Of a stretch of DNA of 44,036 nucleotides, positions 34,350 to 41,726 are shown one piece after another. Location of the stretch: assembly GCA_018830885.1 (NCBI GenBank), contig JAHJRI010000311.1, forward strand, positions 1 through 44,036, written 5' to 3'. This stretch comes from a bacterium. GTDB lineage: Bacteria > SAR324 > XYD2-FULL-50-16. Position numbers and translations under genes: made by a program. Numbering within the stretch: position 1 is the first letter of the stretch; every line of letters begins with the position of its first letter. Below the pieces are notes generated by a model. That model made no database searches, had not been told where the DNA came from, and saw only the letters and a program-made list of their open reading frames with translations.

Positions 34350-34837
34350 CCCCCTGGTCAACTGCCCCGCTCGAGCAGCGGGGCAACCTGCTGACATTCC
34401 AGGATTGACGCGGGAAGCGTATCCTGTTTTTGACGGGTAACGGCCTTCATCAGGATGACAGCACACGTTAACCTGCGTGGCGTCGATCTGGGATTCGCCA
34501 TTAAAGACCGATGTTATAATTCACCATTTTTTCTTTGCGTCTATAGTGGAACCCGAATAGATATAGACCGATTTATATTCCTGCCAAGGGTATCATCCGC
34601 TGTTCGTTGCATAGCAGATCCGATATAGTTGGAATATGACGGTTTTTTTTAAAAAAACATGTCTGGTTACCATTGAAAGCCCTCAAAATCGTTTGACGTA
34701 TTCGGGCTGAAAAGGTCAATCTATAGTCTTTTACAGCAATTCAGATTTGACACCGGGGAAAGACTGAGATGGGGAAACATCTGGAGAACGCTGCACTACT
34801 GCTTATCAGGGATTAATTTTTGTCAGAGGGCTAACTC
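34350..34837. other. Intergenic region before lysS
   Basis: 488 bp without a recognisable gene. A strong GC hairpin (34363-34385) closes the dehydrogenase operon. A T8/A7 self-complementary stretch lies at 34642-34658. No convincing promoter for lysS was found. Confidence 0.5.
34363..34385 (+). terminator. GC-rich hairpin after the acyl-CoA dehydrogenase operon
   Basis: TGCCCCGCT (34363-34371) pairs perfectly with AGCGGGGCA (34377-34385) around a five-base loop, 14 bp after the stop. There is no T-run, so it is either a rho-assisted terminator or a 3'-end stabiliser. Confidence 0.45.
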
Positions 34838-36349
34838 ATGAGTGAACTCAGCAATCAATTACAGGCGCGTCAGGATAAGTTGCAGAAACTGAGATCATTG
34901 GGTGTTAATCCCTATCCCTACCGATTTGGCCGGACCCAGCATGTCTCTGATCTTATTGAAAACAGGGACTCATTAATTAAAAACGAAACTGAGATCAAAA
35001 TTTCGGGTCGGTTGGTTGCGTTCAGAAGACAGGGTAAGACCGCTTTCTGTAATCTGAAAGAGGGACTGCACCGTATCCAACTGTATGTTTCTCAAAACAT
35101 TGTTGGACCGGAATCCTATGAAATCTTTAAATGCCTTGATCTGGGCGACTTCATCGGTGTTAAAGGGAACCTGTTCGTGACACGCACAGGGGAACTCTCT
35201 GTGAATGTGAAAGAATTTGATGTTCTCGGTAAATCGGTCAGGCCGTTACCGGTACCCAAAGAGAAAATCGTTGATGGGCAGAAGCAGATTTTTGATCAGT
35301 TCAAAAACATGGAACAGCGCTACAGACAGCGCTATATCGACCTTGTCCTGAATGATAATGTGGTGGATATCTTTCGGAAGCGATCATTGATCATCAAAAC
35401 CACGCGGGATTATCTGGAAGAACTGGGGTATATGGAAGTCGAAACCCCGACGCTGCAAAGCATATACGGTGGCGCCAGCGCCAGACCATTTGAAACCCAT
35501 CACAACTCGCTGGATATGAAACTCTACCTGCGCATATCCAACGAACTTTTTTTGAAACGGTGCATTATCGGCGGTCTCGATAGAGTCTACGAAATTGTTA
35601 AGGATTTCAGAAACGAAGGAATTGATCGAACCCACAACCCGGAATTTACCCAGATTGAGTTTTATCAGGCCTATGCTGATTACAATGATATGATGGACCA
35701 TTTCGAAAATATCTATGCCCGTGCATCGCTGGCTGTCAATGGTACCACGAAGATTCAGTATCAGGGGCAGGCTCTTGATTTGACGCCCCCCTGGGAGCGT
35801 CTGACCATGAAGGATGCCATTAAAAGATATGCAGGATTTGATGTGGATGAAACATCGGATGGGGAACTGGTCGATCTGCTGAAGGCTAAAGGGATGGAAC
35901 TCGAAGGGTCCTTTATCCGGGGGATTGCTGTTTCAGAAATCTTTGAAGCCTATTGTGAGGACCAGTTGATTCAACCGGTTTTTATCATGGATCATCCGAA
36001 GGAATCGACCCCTTTGTGCAAGATCCATCGCAATGACCCGACGCTGGTCGAACGGTTCGAGCCGTACATCAACGGCTGGGAATTGGGCAATGCATACAGT
36101 GAGCTGAACGATCCGGACATGCAGCGTCGTTTTTTTGAGGAACAGGTAGCTCGGGGCAGAGGGGGAGAAAATGAAACCCATCCGATGGATGAGGATTTTC
36201 TAACCGCTCTTGAATATGGAATGCCACCCACTGGCGGAATCGGTCTGGGAATCGACCGGATGGTCATGCTGTTGACAGATCAGAAAACCATCCGGGACGT
36301 GATTCTTTTCCCGCTCATGAGGGACAGTGAAGGCACCTCAGCGATATAG
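34838..36349 (+). CDS. lysS: Lysyl-tRNA synthetase, class II
   Basis: A 503-residue class II LysRS. The N-terminal OB-fold anticodon domain is followed by the catalytic core: motif 1 near VETPTLQSIYGGASARPFET, motif 2 FRNEGIDRTHNPEFTQIEFY, and motif 3 GIGLGIDRMVMLLTDQ. It charges tRNA-Lys. GAGG lies nine bases before the ATG. It heads a run lysS, hydrolase, MraY-type transferase, serS on one strand. Confidence 0.97.
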   Translation: MSELSNQLQARQDKLQKLRSLGVNPYPYRFGRTQHVSDLIENRDSLIKNETEIKISGRLVAFRRQGKTAFCNLKEGLHRIQLYVSQNIVGPESYEIFKCLDLGDFIGVKGNLFVTRTGELSVNVKEFDVLGKSVRPLPVPKEKIVDGQKQIFDQFKNMEQRYRQRYIDLVLNDNVVDIFRKRSLIIKTTRDYLEELGYMEVETPTLQSIYGGASARPFETHHNSLDMKLYLRISNELFLKRCIIGGLDRVYEIVKDFRNEGIDRTHNPEFTQIEFYQAYADYNDMMDHFENIYARASLAVNGTTKIQYQGQALDLTPPWERLTMKDAIKRYAGFDVDETSDGELVDLLKAKGMELEGSFIRGIAVSEIFEAYCEDQLIQPVFIMDHPKESTPLCKIHRNDPTLVERFEPYINGWELGNAYSELNDPDMQRRFFEEQVARGRGGENETHPMDEDFLTALEYGMPPTGGIGLGIDRMVMLLTDQKTIRDVILFPLMRDSEGTSAI

Positions 36350-36422
36350 CTGATTGAGACAGCGTTCGATATCATGATTTTATGCAGAATCATTTTTTAC
36401 CAAATTTCAGGGATTAATACGA

Positions 36423-37058
36423 ATGATCATACAAACGATTTCCGTAGCGCCTATTGGAACAAATTGTTACATCCTGGCATGTGAAAAAACAGGCGATGCC
36501 ATCATCATCGATCCCGGTGGAGAACCCGAGAAAATTTTAAAATATGTTGATGACCAGGAATACAACCTGAAGTATATCATTAATACCCATGCCCATTTTG
36601 ATCATGTGGGAGCCGTTCTTGACATCCAGAAGGCAAAGGGCGTCCCGTTTTTATTACATCCTGATGACGAGATTTATCTTGAGCCGACGGTCTTTGCTGA
36701 AAGTCTGAGAAACTTCGGATTTTTTAATGTCAAACCTCCCAAAGTCAATGAATATATCAATGCCGATAAAGAGTATGGGTTCGGTAAATGCCACTTTTCG
36801 GTGCTCGAAACACCGGGACATTCTCCAGGGGGGGTCTGTTTTCTATTTGAGAAAGAGGTCTTTGTCGGCGACACGCTTTTTGCCGGAAGTATCGGTCGAA
36901 CGGATTTTCCTGGAGGATCAATGCCTGTGCTGATGGAATCAATCAAATCAAAGCTAATGACTTTGAAAGACAATATCATCGTCTATTGCGGTCACATGGG
37001 ATCGACAACCATCGGAAAGGAACGCGTATTCAACCCATTCCGTGAGTACTGGGTCTGA
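36423..37058 (+). CDS. Metallo-beta-lactamase-fold hydrolase (glyoxalase II-like)
   Basis: A 211-residue MBL-fold protein with the metal motif THAHFDHVGA (HxHxDH), the later ETPGHSPGGVCF, GDTLFAGSIGRTDFPGG and the final CGHMGSTT. This matches the small glyoxalase-II-like hydrolases found near housekeeping genes. It would hydrolyse a thioester such as S-lactoylglutathione-type compounds, but the substrate cannot be told. It lies 73 bp after lysS. Confidence 0.88.
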   Translation: MIIQTISVAPIGTNCYILACEKTGDAIIIDPGGEPEKILKYVDDQEYNLKYIINTHAHFDHVGAVLDIQKAKGVPFLLHPDDEIYLEPTVFAESLRNFGFFNVKPPKVNEYINADKEYGFGKCHFSVLETPGHSPGGVCFLFEKEVFVGDTLFAGSIGRTDFPGGSMPVLMESIKSKLMTLKDNIIVYCGHMGSTTIGKERVFNPFREYWV

Positions 37059-37082
37059 TAGGCCACTTTCTTAGGACAAGCC

Positions 37083-38342
37083 ATGCTTGCTGATCTGCTC
37101 TATTTTTTTTTCCCATACCAGATATTCAAATCAGTGGTTTTCAGGGGGAGCCTCGCCTTCTTAACCACTTATTTTATCATCAATCTTGTCCTCCCATCGA
37201 TCATCAGGCTGTTTCGCCAAAAAGGAATTACTTCTGATTTTAAAAAATCGAAAAATCTGCCGGGACCTTATCATGGGGCAACCCCCATTATGGGCGGTAT
37301 TATTCTGGTACCAGCCATCATGATCTCGGTTTTTCTCTGGGCCTGGATTAATCAATTTACCATCGCACTGCTCATCATTCTAATCTCTTTTGCCCTGATC
37401 GGAGGTCTCGATGATGCAGCCAAGGTGATGCATAAAAGAAAAGTTGAATCCGGTAAAGAGGTTAAAAAGACATATTCAGAAAAGGCAGACGGTCTCAGGG
37501 GGGATGTCCGGCTGATCATTGAGTTTGTGATCTCCTTTGTCGTGATTGGGACGATCTATTGGGTTTTTGACGGTATCAACGGGCAGATGTATGTGCCCAT
37601 GATTCCAATGAAAAACTGGTTTCCAGAATTACCGACCATTATTTTTATTCCCATTGCAACAATTATTATCGTGGGCGGCGCCAATGCGGTCAATCTGACC
37701 GACGGCCTGGATTCTCTGGCAACGGTACCGATTATTACCTGTTCTGTTTTTATTGCTGGTGCGGCATACCTGGCGGGTGATGCGGAGTGGAGTGACAGGT
37801 TGAAATTGCTGTTTATCTCGGATCAAATCAAGGAGGTGGCCATTTTTGCCATTGCCATCATTGGGGCCTGTTTGGCATTTCTGAATTTCAACTCGCCGCC
37901 TGCAGCCATTTACATGGGCGATATCGGGTCCCTCGGCCTGGGGGCTGCGGTTTGTTCCATGTTTATTTTTGTTAAAGCGGAACTATATCTACCCATTATC
38001 GGGGGTACATTTGTCATTGCCGCAGTCAGCGCAATTATCCAGCGCTTCTGGTTCAAAATAGCACTCTGGAAAAAGGGAAGAGCGTGGGCGGAGAAGAACC
38101 GATTTTTTTACAAGGCGCCCTACCACCACCATCAACAATCCATGCTGACCTATTCAGAACAACCAAATGAAATCAATTCCATCTGGCATCGTTTCCTTCT
38201 AAAACTGGGCTTGGGGCATGTACCTGTGGAGGATCAGTATTCAAATCGTGATTATGTCAACAATAAGGTCATCTGGAAAAACCATCTACGGGCTATCGCA
38301 CTGCTGGTTATTGCCGCTATGATCTACTTCAAGGTTCGTTAA
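37083..38342 (+). CDS. mraY: MraY-type phospho-N-acetylmuramoyl-pentapeptide transferase
   Basis: A 419-residue, about ten-helix membrane protein of the MraY/WecA superfamily. Motifs are GATPIMGG (cytoplasmic loop 1), LIGGLDDAAKV (catalytic Asp pair), NAVNLTDGLDSLA, YMGDIGSLGLGA and APYHHHQQ in the place of the MraY HHHFE signature. The length (E. coli MraY about 360) is greater because of a loop and a C-terminal extension ending in another hydrophobic segment. It transfers phospho-MurNAc-pentapeptide to undecaprenyl phosphate to make lipid I. It is away from any visible dcw genes, so it may be a second copy or a related transferase with the same fold. Confidence 0.78.
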   Translation: MLADLLYFFFPYQIFKSVVFRGSLAFLTTYFIINLVLPSIIRLFRQKGITSDFKKSKNLPGPYHGATPIMGGIILVPAIMISVFLWAWINQFTIALLIILISFALIGGLDDAAKVMHKRKVESGKEVKKTYSEKADGLRGDVRLIIEFVISFVVIGTIYWVFDGINGQMYVPMIPMKNWFPELPTIIFIPIATIIIVGGANAVNLTDGLDSLATVPIITCSVFIAGAAYLAGDAEWSDRLKLLFISDQIKEVAIFAIAIIGACLAFLNFNSPPAAIYMGDIGSLGLGAAVCSMFIFVKAELYLPIIGGTFVIAAVSAIIQRFWFKIALWKKGRAWAEKNRFFYKAPYHHHQQSMLTYSEQPNEINSIWHRFLLKLGLGHVPVEDQYSNRDYVNNKVIWKNHLRAIALLVIAAMIYFKVR

Positions 38343-38518
38343 AAAGGGTTCCGGGATTCAGGACAAATGAACTCGATAACAACCGTTTCACAATCGATCA
38401 GATATCTCCAGGTGGATTCATCGGCTGACATTCTGCCCATAGAAGGAACTCTCAGCAGCTTTAAACGCTGAATCAAATATCCAATTCACTCACGCAAATA
38501 GTTTCGTATAAATAATTC

Positions 38519-39796
38519 ATGATAGATATCAAAATATTGAGAAACGATCCCGGCCATGTTCAAAAAACCTTGACAAATCGACGGACAGACGTGGATCTGC
38601 AGAAGATACTGGACCTCGATAGTGAAAGAAAAGAGATCATTTTCCAACTGGATCAATTGAAACAGCAGCGAAATGAGAACTCTGGAAAAATCGGCCAGGG
38701 GAAAATCGATCCAGCAGAAAAGCAGAACCTGATTGCCGAAACAAGACGTCTTGGGGATGAAATTAAAGCAGGTGATGCCAAACTGAAGGAATTGGAGGAA
38801 GAGGTCCATGGGATCATGCTGACGATACCTAATCTGTTGCATGAATCGACACCGATTGGATTGTCGGAGGATGATAATCCGGAAAACCGGCGCTGGGGGG
38901 AGATACCCGAGTTTGACTTTCCCGTTAAAGATCATGCTGATCTGGCAGAACAATTGGATATTTTAGACGCCCCCCGGGGTGTGAAACTGGCGCACTCCCG
39001 TTTCACACTGGTGAAGGGGGCAGCGGCTCAGCTTGAACGGGCATTGATGAATTTTATGCTGGATATCCATACTGAAATTCATGGGTTCGAAGAGATCATC
39101 CCCCCGTATCTCATCAACAGCCAATGTCTGACTGGTACAGGACAACTTCCGAAGTTTGAGGAAGATCTCTTTAAAACCACTGAAGGCCTGTATCTTCTGC
39201 CAACGGCTGAAGTGCCGCTGACCAATATCTATCGCGAAGAGATCCTGAACGAGGAATCACTGCCCATTTATCTGACGGCTCATACCCCCTGCTTTCGCAG
39301 TGAGGCCGGTTCCTACGGGAAAGACACGAAAGGTTATATCCGACAGCATCAGTTTAACAAGGTAGAACTCGTCAAGCTTGTTCACCCGGAAGAATCTTAT
39401 GCAGAACTGGAACTGCTGGTGAAAAACGCCACCGACATCCTGGAAAGGCTGGAATTGCCTTACCGGGTGATCTCGCTCTGCTCTGCGGACATCGGTTTCA
39501 GCGCGGCAAAATGTTACGATATCGAGGTCTGGGTACCTTCTGAAAATCGGTATCGAGAGATATCCAGTTGCTCCAACTGCACTGATTTCCAGGCACGACG
39601 GGCGAACATCCGCTTCAAACCAAAAGAGGGGGGCAAAACCCGATTTGTTCACACCCTTAACGGTTCTGCACTGGCTGTGGGTAGAACTCTGGTTGCCATC
39701 CTGGAAAACAACCAGATGGAAGATGGCCGTATAAAAATACCCAAAGAGCTGATTCCCTATATGCGAGGCTTGACAAAGATTGAATTGAAAAAGTAA
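38519..39796 (+). CDS. serS: Seryl-tRNA synthetase
   Basis: A 425-residue SerRS. The N-terminal tRNA-binding coiled coil (about residues 30-100) is followed by the class II core: TEVPLTNIYREEIL, FRSEAGSYGKDTKGYIRQHQFNKVE, and the motif-3 region NGSALAVGRTLVAILEN. It charges tRNA-Ser and tRNA-Sec. It is immediately followed by three tRNA-Ser genes, an unusually direct pairing of a synthetase with its substrates. Confidence 0.97.
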   Translation: MIDIKILRNDPGHVQKTLTNRRTDVDLQKILDLDSERKEIIFQLDQLKQQRNENSGKIGQGKIDPAEKQNLIAETRRLGDEIKAGDAKLKELEEEVHGIMLTIPNLLHESTPIGLSEDDNPENRRWGEIPEFDFPVKDHADLAEQLDILDAPRGVKLAHSRFTLVKGAAAQLERALMNFMLDIHTEIHGFEEIIPPYLINSQCLTGTGQLPKFEEDLFKTTEGLYLLPTAEVPLTNIYREEILNEESLPIYLTAHTPCFRSEAGSYGKDTKGYIRQHQFNKVELVKLVHPEESYAELELLVKNATDILERLELPYRVISLCSADIGFSAAKCYDIEVWVPSENRYREISSCSNCTDFQARRANIRFKPKEGGKTRFVHTLNGSALAVGRTLVAILENNQMEDGRIKIPKELIPYMRGLTKIELKK

Positions 39797-39811
39797 TATG
39801 TAAGATCGACT

Positions 39812-39894
39812 GGAGGGATGGGAGAGTGGTTGAATCCGGCGGTCTTGAAAACCGTTATACGTAAGTATCGGGGGTTCGAATCCCCCTCCCTCTT
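39812..39894 (+). tRNA. tRNA-Ser(TGA), unusual acceptor end
   Basis: A cloverleaf with acceptor GGAGGGA, D-arm GGA/TCC, anticodon stem GCGGT/ACCGT with loop CTTGAAA (anticodon TGA), a long variable arm (ATAC/GTAT) and T-arm GGGGG-TTCGAAT-CCCCC. It would read UCA and UCG. The 3' side reads TCCCTCT then T, so position 72 forms a G:U pair with G1 and position 73 is U rather than the usual G of tRNA-Ser. CCG, not CCA, follows, so CCA must be added after processing. The neighbouring tRNA-Ser genes have the normal CCG-CCA end. Confidence 0.9.
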
Positions 39895-39896
39895 CC

Positions 39897-39999
39897 GGAA
39901 AGGTGTCAGTCAAGATAGCCTGTAAGGCTCCTTTCAGAAGACGGGAGCACAGCTCCGAACGTCCGTTCAGCCCCGAATGCTGAGCAGGACAAGACCGTC
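39897..39999 (+). ncRNA. Candidate structured RNA in the tRNA spacer
   Basis: The spacer between two tRNA-Ser genes folds into nested helices. GAAAGG (39898-39903) pairs with CCTTTC (39930-39935), next to AGCC (39917-39920) with GGCT (39926-39929). GACGG (39940-39944) pairs with CCGTC (39995-39999) and encloses GAGC-aca-GCTC (39945-39955) and a helix of GTCC/GGAC (39961-39990) capped by TCAGC/GCTGA. I match it to no known RNA family. It could be a processed spacer RNA or merely tRNA-precursor structure. Confidence 0.4.
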
Positions 40000-40055
40000 G
40001 GTGGCAGGCTGTTGAAGCTTTTGCGGATAAATCAGGATCGTCGTACCAACGCTAC

Positions 40056-40145
40056 GGAGAGATGCCAGAGAGGCCGAATGGGGCAGATTGCTAATCTGTT
40101 GTACCTGTATGGGTACCCGGGGTTCGAATCCCCGTCTCTCCGCCA
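40056..40145 (+). tRNA. tRNA-Ser(GCT)
   Basis: Acceptor GGAGAGA/TCTCTCC, D-arm CCA/TGG, anticodon stem GCAGA/TCTGT with loop TTGCTAA (anticodon GCT), long variable arm, T-arm CGGGG-TTCGAAT-CCCCG, discriminator G and encoded CCA. It reads AGC and AGU. It is the second tRNA-Ser after serS. Confidence 0.96.
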
Positions 40146-40165
40146 GCGATTGAAGATAAGAATCT

Positions 40166-40242
40166 GCACCCGTAGCTCAGCTGGATAGAGCACCTGTTTG
40201 CGGAACAGGGGGCCGGGGGTTCAAATCCCTTCGGGTGTACCA
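40166..40242 (+). tRNA. tRNA-Arg(GCG)
   Basis: Acceptor GCACCCG/CGGGTGT, D-arm GCTC/GAGC, anticodon stem CCTGT/ACAGG with loop TTGCGGA (anticodon GCG), T-arm GGGGG-TTCAAAT-CCCTT, discriminator A and encoded CCA; 77 bases. It reads CGC and CGU. Most bacteria read these codons with tRNA-Arg(ACG) edited to inosine by TadA, so G at position 34 is noteworthy. Confidence 0.95.
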
Positions 40243-40245
40243 GTT

Positions 40246-40275
40246 ATGAAGAGCACTGCAGACGGTGCTCTTCAT
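40246..40275 (+). other. Perfect 11-bp hairpin between tRNA-Arg and tRNA-Ser(GGA)
   Basis: ATGAAGAGCAC (40246-40256) pairs with GTGCTCTTCAT (40265-40275) around eight bases. A small CAGG/CCTG hairpin follows. No T-run is present, so a processing signal in the tRNA precursor is as likely as a terminator. Confidence 0.4.
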
Positions 40276-40321
40276 TCAGGAACTCCTGGATCAACAACCC
40301 GGAGTATTCAAACGGCATAGC

Positions 40322-40411
40322 GGAGAGATGTCCGAGTGGATGAAGGAGCACGCCTGGAAAGCGTGTAAATGGGAAACTGTTTCCGGGGTTCGAATCCCCG
40401 TCTCTCCGCCA
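40322..40411 (+). tRNA. tRNA-Ser(GGA)
   Basis: Acceptor GGAGAGA/TCTCTCC, D-arm TCC with GGA, anticodon stem CACGC/GCGTG with loop CTGGAAA (anticodon GGA), long variable arm, T-arm CGGGG-TTCGAAT-CCCCG, discriminator G and encoded CCA. It reads UCC and UCU. The SRP RNA gene follows within ten bases. Confidence 0.96.
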
Positions 40412-40417
40412 CGTACG

Positions 40418-40500
40418 GTGGTCCGCGCAATTGGAAGGTGTGAACCGTGTCAGGTCCGAGAGGAAGCAGCACTAAGCATTGGAAGATGTGCGCGGGCCGC
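40418..40500 (+). ncRNA. ffs: Signal recognition particle RNA, small bacterial (4.5S) type
   Basis: The conserved SRP54/Ffh-binding hairpin is visible: GTCAGGTCC, GAGA tetraloop (GNRA), GGAAGCAGCAC at about 40459-40482. Flanking arms GGTCCGCGCA (40420-40429) and TGCGCGGGCC (40489-40498) close the long stem. This RNA with Ffh targets membrane proteins to the translocon. It lies between the last tRNA and dnaX, a common bacterial arrangement; end coordinates are set by pairing only. Confidence 0.93.
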
Positions 40501-40562
40501 TCCTGAAAAGCGGTCATTTCAATTTCAAACCAGCGCCTGAACATTCAAACAGCCATCTGCGA

Positions 40563-41726
40563 ATGTCCTACCTCGTGTTAGCCAGAAAGCTCAGACCAGC
40601 GAGATTCAAGGATCTGGTGGGGCAGGAACATATCTGGAAAACCCTAATCAACGCCATTCGTTCTGATCGCGTCGCACATGCTTTTCTCTTCACAGGACCT
40701 CGTGGAACCGGTAAAACCAGCTGCGCCAGAATTCTGACCAAAGCCCTGAGTTGCCACTCACCGGTAGATTTTGAACCCTGCAATGCCTGCGAAAATTGTC
40801 TGGAGATCAATCAGGGCATTGCGACAGACATCATTGAAATCGATGCTGCATCCAATAGAGGCATCGAACATATCAGAGAGTTGCGGGAAAACGTAAAATT
40901 CTCACCTGCCAAGTGCCGTTTCAAGACCTACATCATTGATGAAGTTCACATGCTGACGACGGAATCGTTTAACGCACTGCTGAAAACCCTTGAAGAGCCA
41001 CCGGCCCATGTGAAGTTTATTCTGGCAACAACAGATCACCATAAAATCCCCACAACAGTCATTTCACGCTGTCAACGGTATGATTTTTCGAATATACCCG
41101 TTGCAGAGATGACGGTATTCCTGAAATCGGTTGTTCAAAAGGAAGGAATAGCGATTAGCGATTCAGGGTTATCTATTATCGCTAACAGTTCATCCGGCGG
41201 GATGCGGGATGCGTTGACCATGTTGGATATGCTGATCAGTTTCAGCGGGGACCAGATAGATGATGAAAAAGTGATCCGTATTCTCGGACTTAACGATGCC
41301 AGAGAACTGGATTCGTTAATGGAAGCCATTATCGCCAAAGATGTCGCAAAAGTGATCACGCTATTTCAAAACCTGGTGCAGAAGGGACGCTCAATTACAC
41401 GGATTGTGATTGACTTGATGAATATTGTCAAAGATTTAAGCCTTGTAAAAACGGTTTCCCAGGAAGAATTGAAATGGCACGAATTTCTGCCGGACCAGTT
41501 TGCCTTGTATCAAAGGCTTGCAGAAAGGGTTACCATAGGAACGTTGCAACAGTATTTCCAGATTATTATGGAAGTAGAAGGACAGATCAGGCGGAGTACG
41601 CAGGCAAAAATCTGTGTTGAAATGGGGTTGATTAAAATGTGCTCTGTAGAATCTTTGGCGGGCATTGCAGAGATAATCACAGCACTCAGGGATAGTGGTA
41701 AAAAAAAAAGTCCGATTACCAGCTGA
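40563..41726 (+). CDS. dnaX: DNA polymerase III gamma subunit (zero-frame product of dnaX)
   Basis: A 387-residue clamp-loader ATPase from the ATG at 40563. Frames further upstream run through the SRP RNA and are not used. Motifs are LVGQEHIWKTL, Walker A GPRGTGKTSCARI (Lys51), a zinc module of Cys64, Cys73, Cys76 and Cys79, Walker B IIDEVHMLT, and ISRCQRYDF (arginine finger). It loads the beta clamp on DNA. The zero frame ends at 41726, just after an A10 run; the longer tau form needs a -1 shift there. Confidence 0.95.
   Translation: MSYLVLARKLRPARFKDLVGQEHIWKTLINAIRSDRVAHAFLFTGPRGTGKTSCARILTKALSCHSPVDFEPCNACENCLEINQGIATDIIEIDAASNRGIEHIRELRENVKFSPAKCRFKTYIIDEVHMLTTESFNALLKTLEEPPAHVKFILATTDHHKIPTTVISRCQRYDFSNIPVAEMTVFLKSVVQKEGIAISDSGLSIIANSSSGGMRDALTMLDMLISFSGDQIDDEKVIRILGLNDARELDSLMEAIIAKDVAKVITLFQNLVQKGRSITRIVIDLMNIVKDLSLVKTVSQEELKWHEFLPDQFALYQRLAERVTIGTLQQYFQIIMEVEGQIRRSTQAKICVEMGLIKMCSVESLAGIAEIITALRDSGKKKSPITS
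41700..41709 (+). promoter_or_regulatory. A10 slippage site in dnaX (tau/gamma frameshift)
   Basis: GGT followed by ten A and then G. In the zero frame this reads Gly-Lys-Lys-Lys-Ser and stops 11 codons after the run starts. The -1 frame is open from the run to 42424 and encodes a tau-type C-terminus. Frameshifting or transcript slippage on A runs in dnaX is known from E. coli and Thermus. No strong downstream stem is evident, so transcript slippage is favoured. Confidence 0.75.

Noticed and set aside
38367..38471. A 34-codon ATG frame between the MraY-type gene and serS
   Set aside because: No ribosome site, no recognisable motif, and the length is within chance expectation.
39257..39913. 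A 218-codon open frame on the minus strand
   Set aside because: It runs antisense through serS and across the tRNA-Ser gene and has no recognisable domain.
40265..40540. A 91-codon frame across tRNA-Ser(GGA) and the SRP RNA
   Set aside because: It overlaps two certain RNA genes; the frame is accidental.
40479..40562. An upstream start for dnaX
   Set aside because: It would place the start within the SRP RNA. The residues before MSYLVLARKLRP do not belong to the DnaX family N-terminus.
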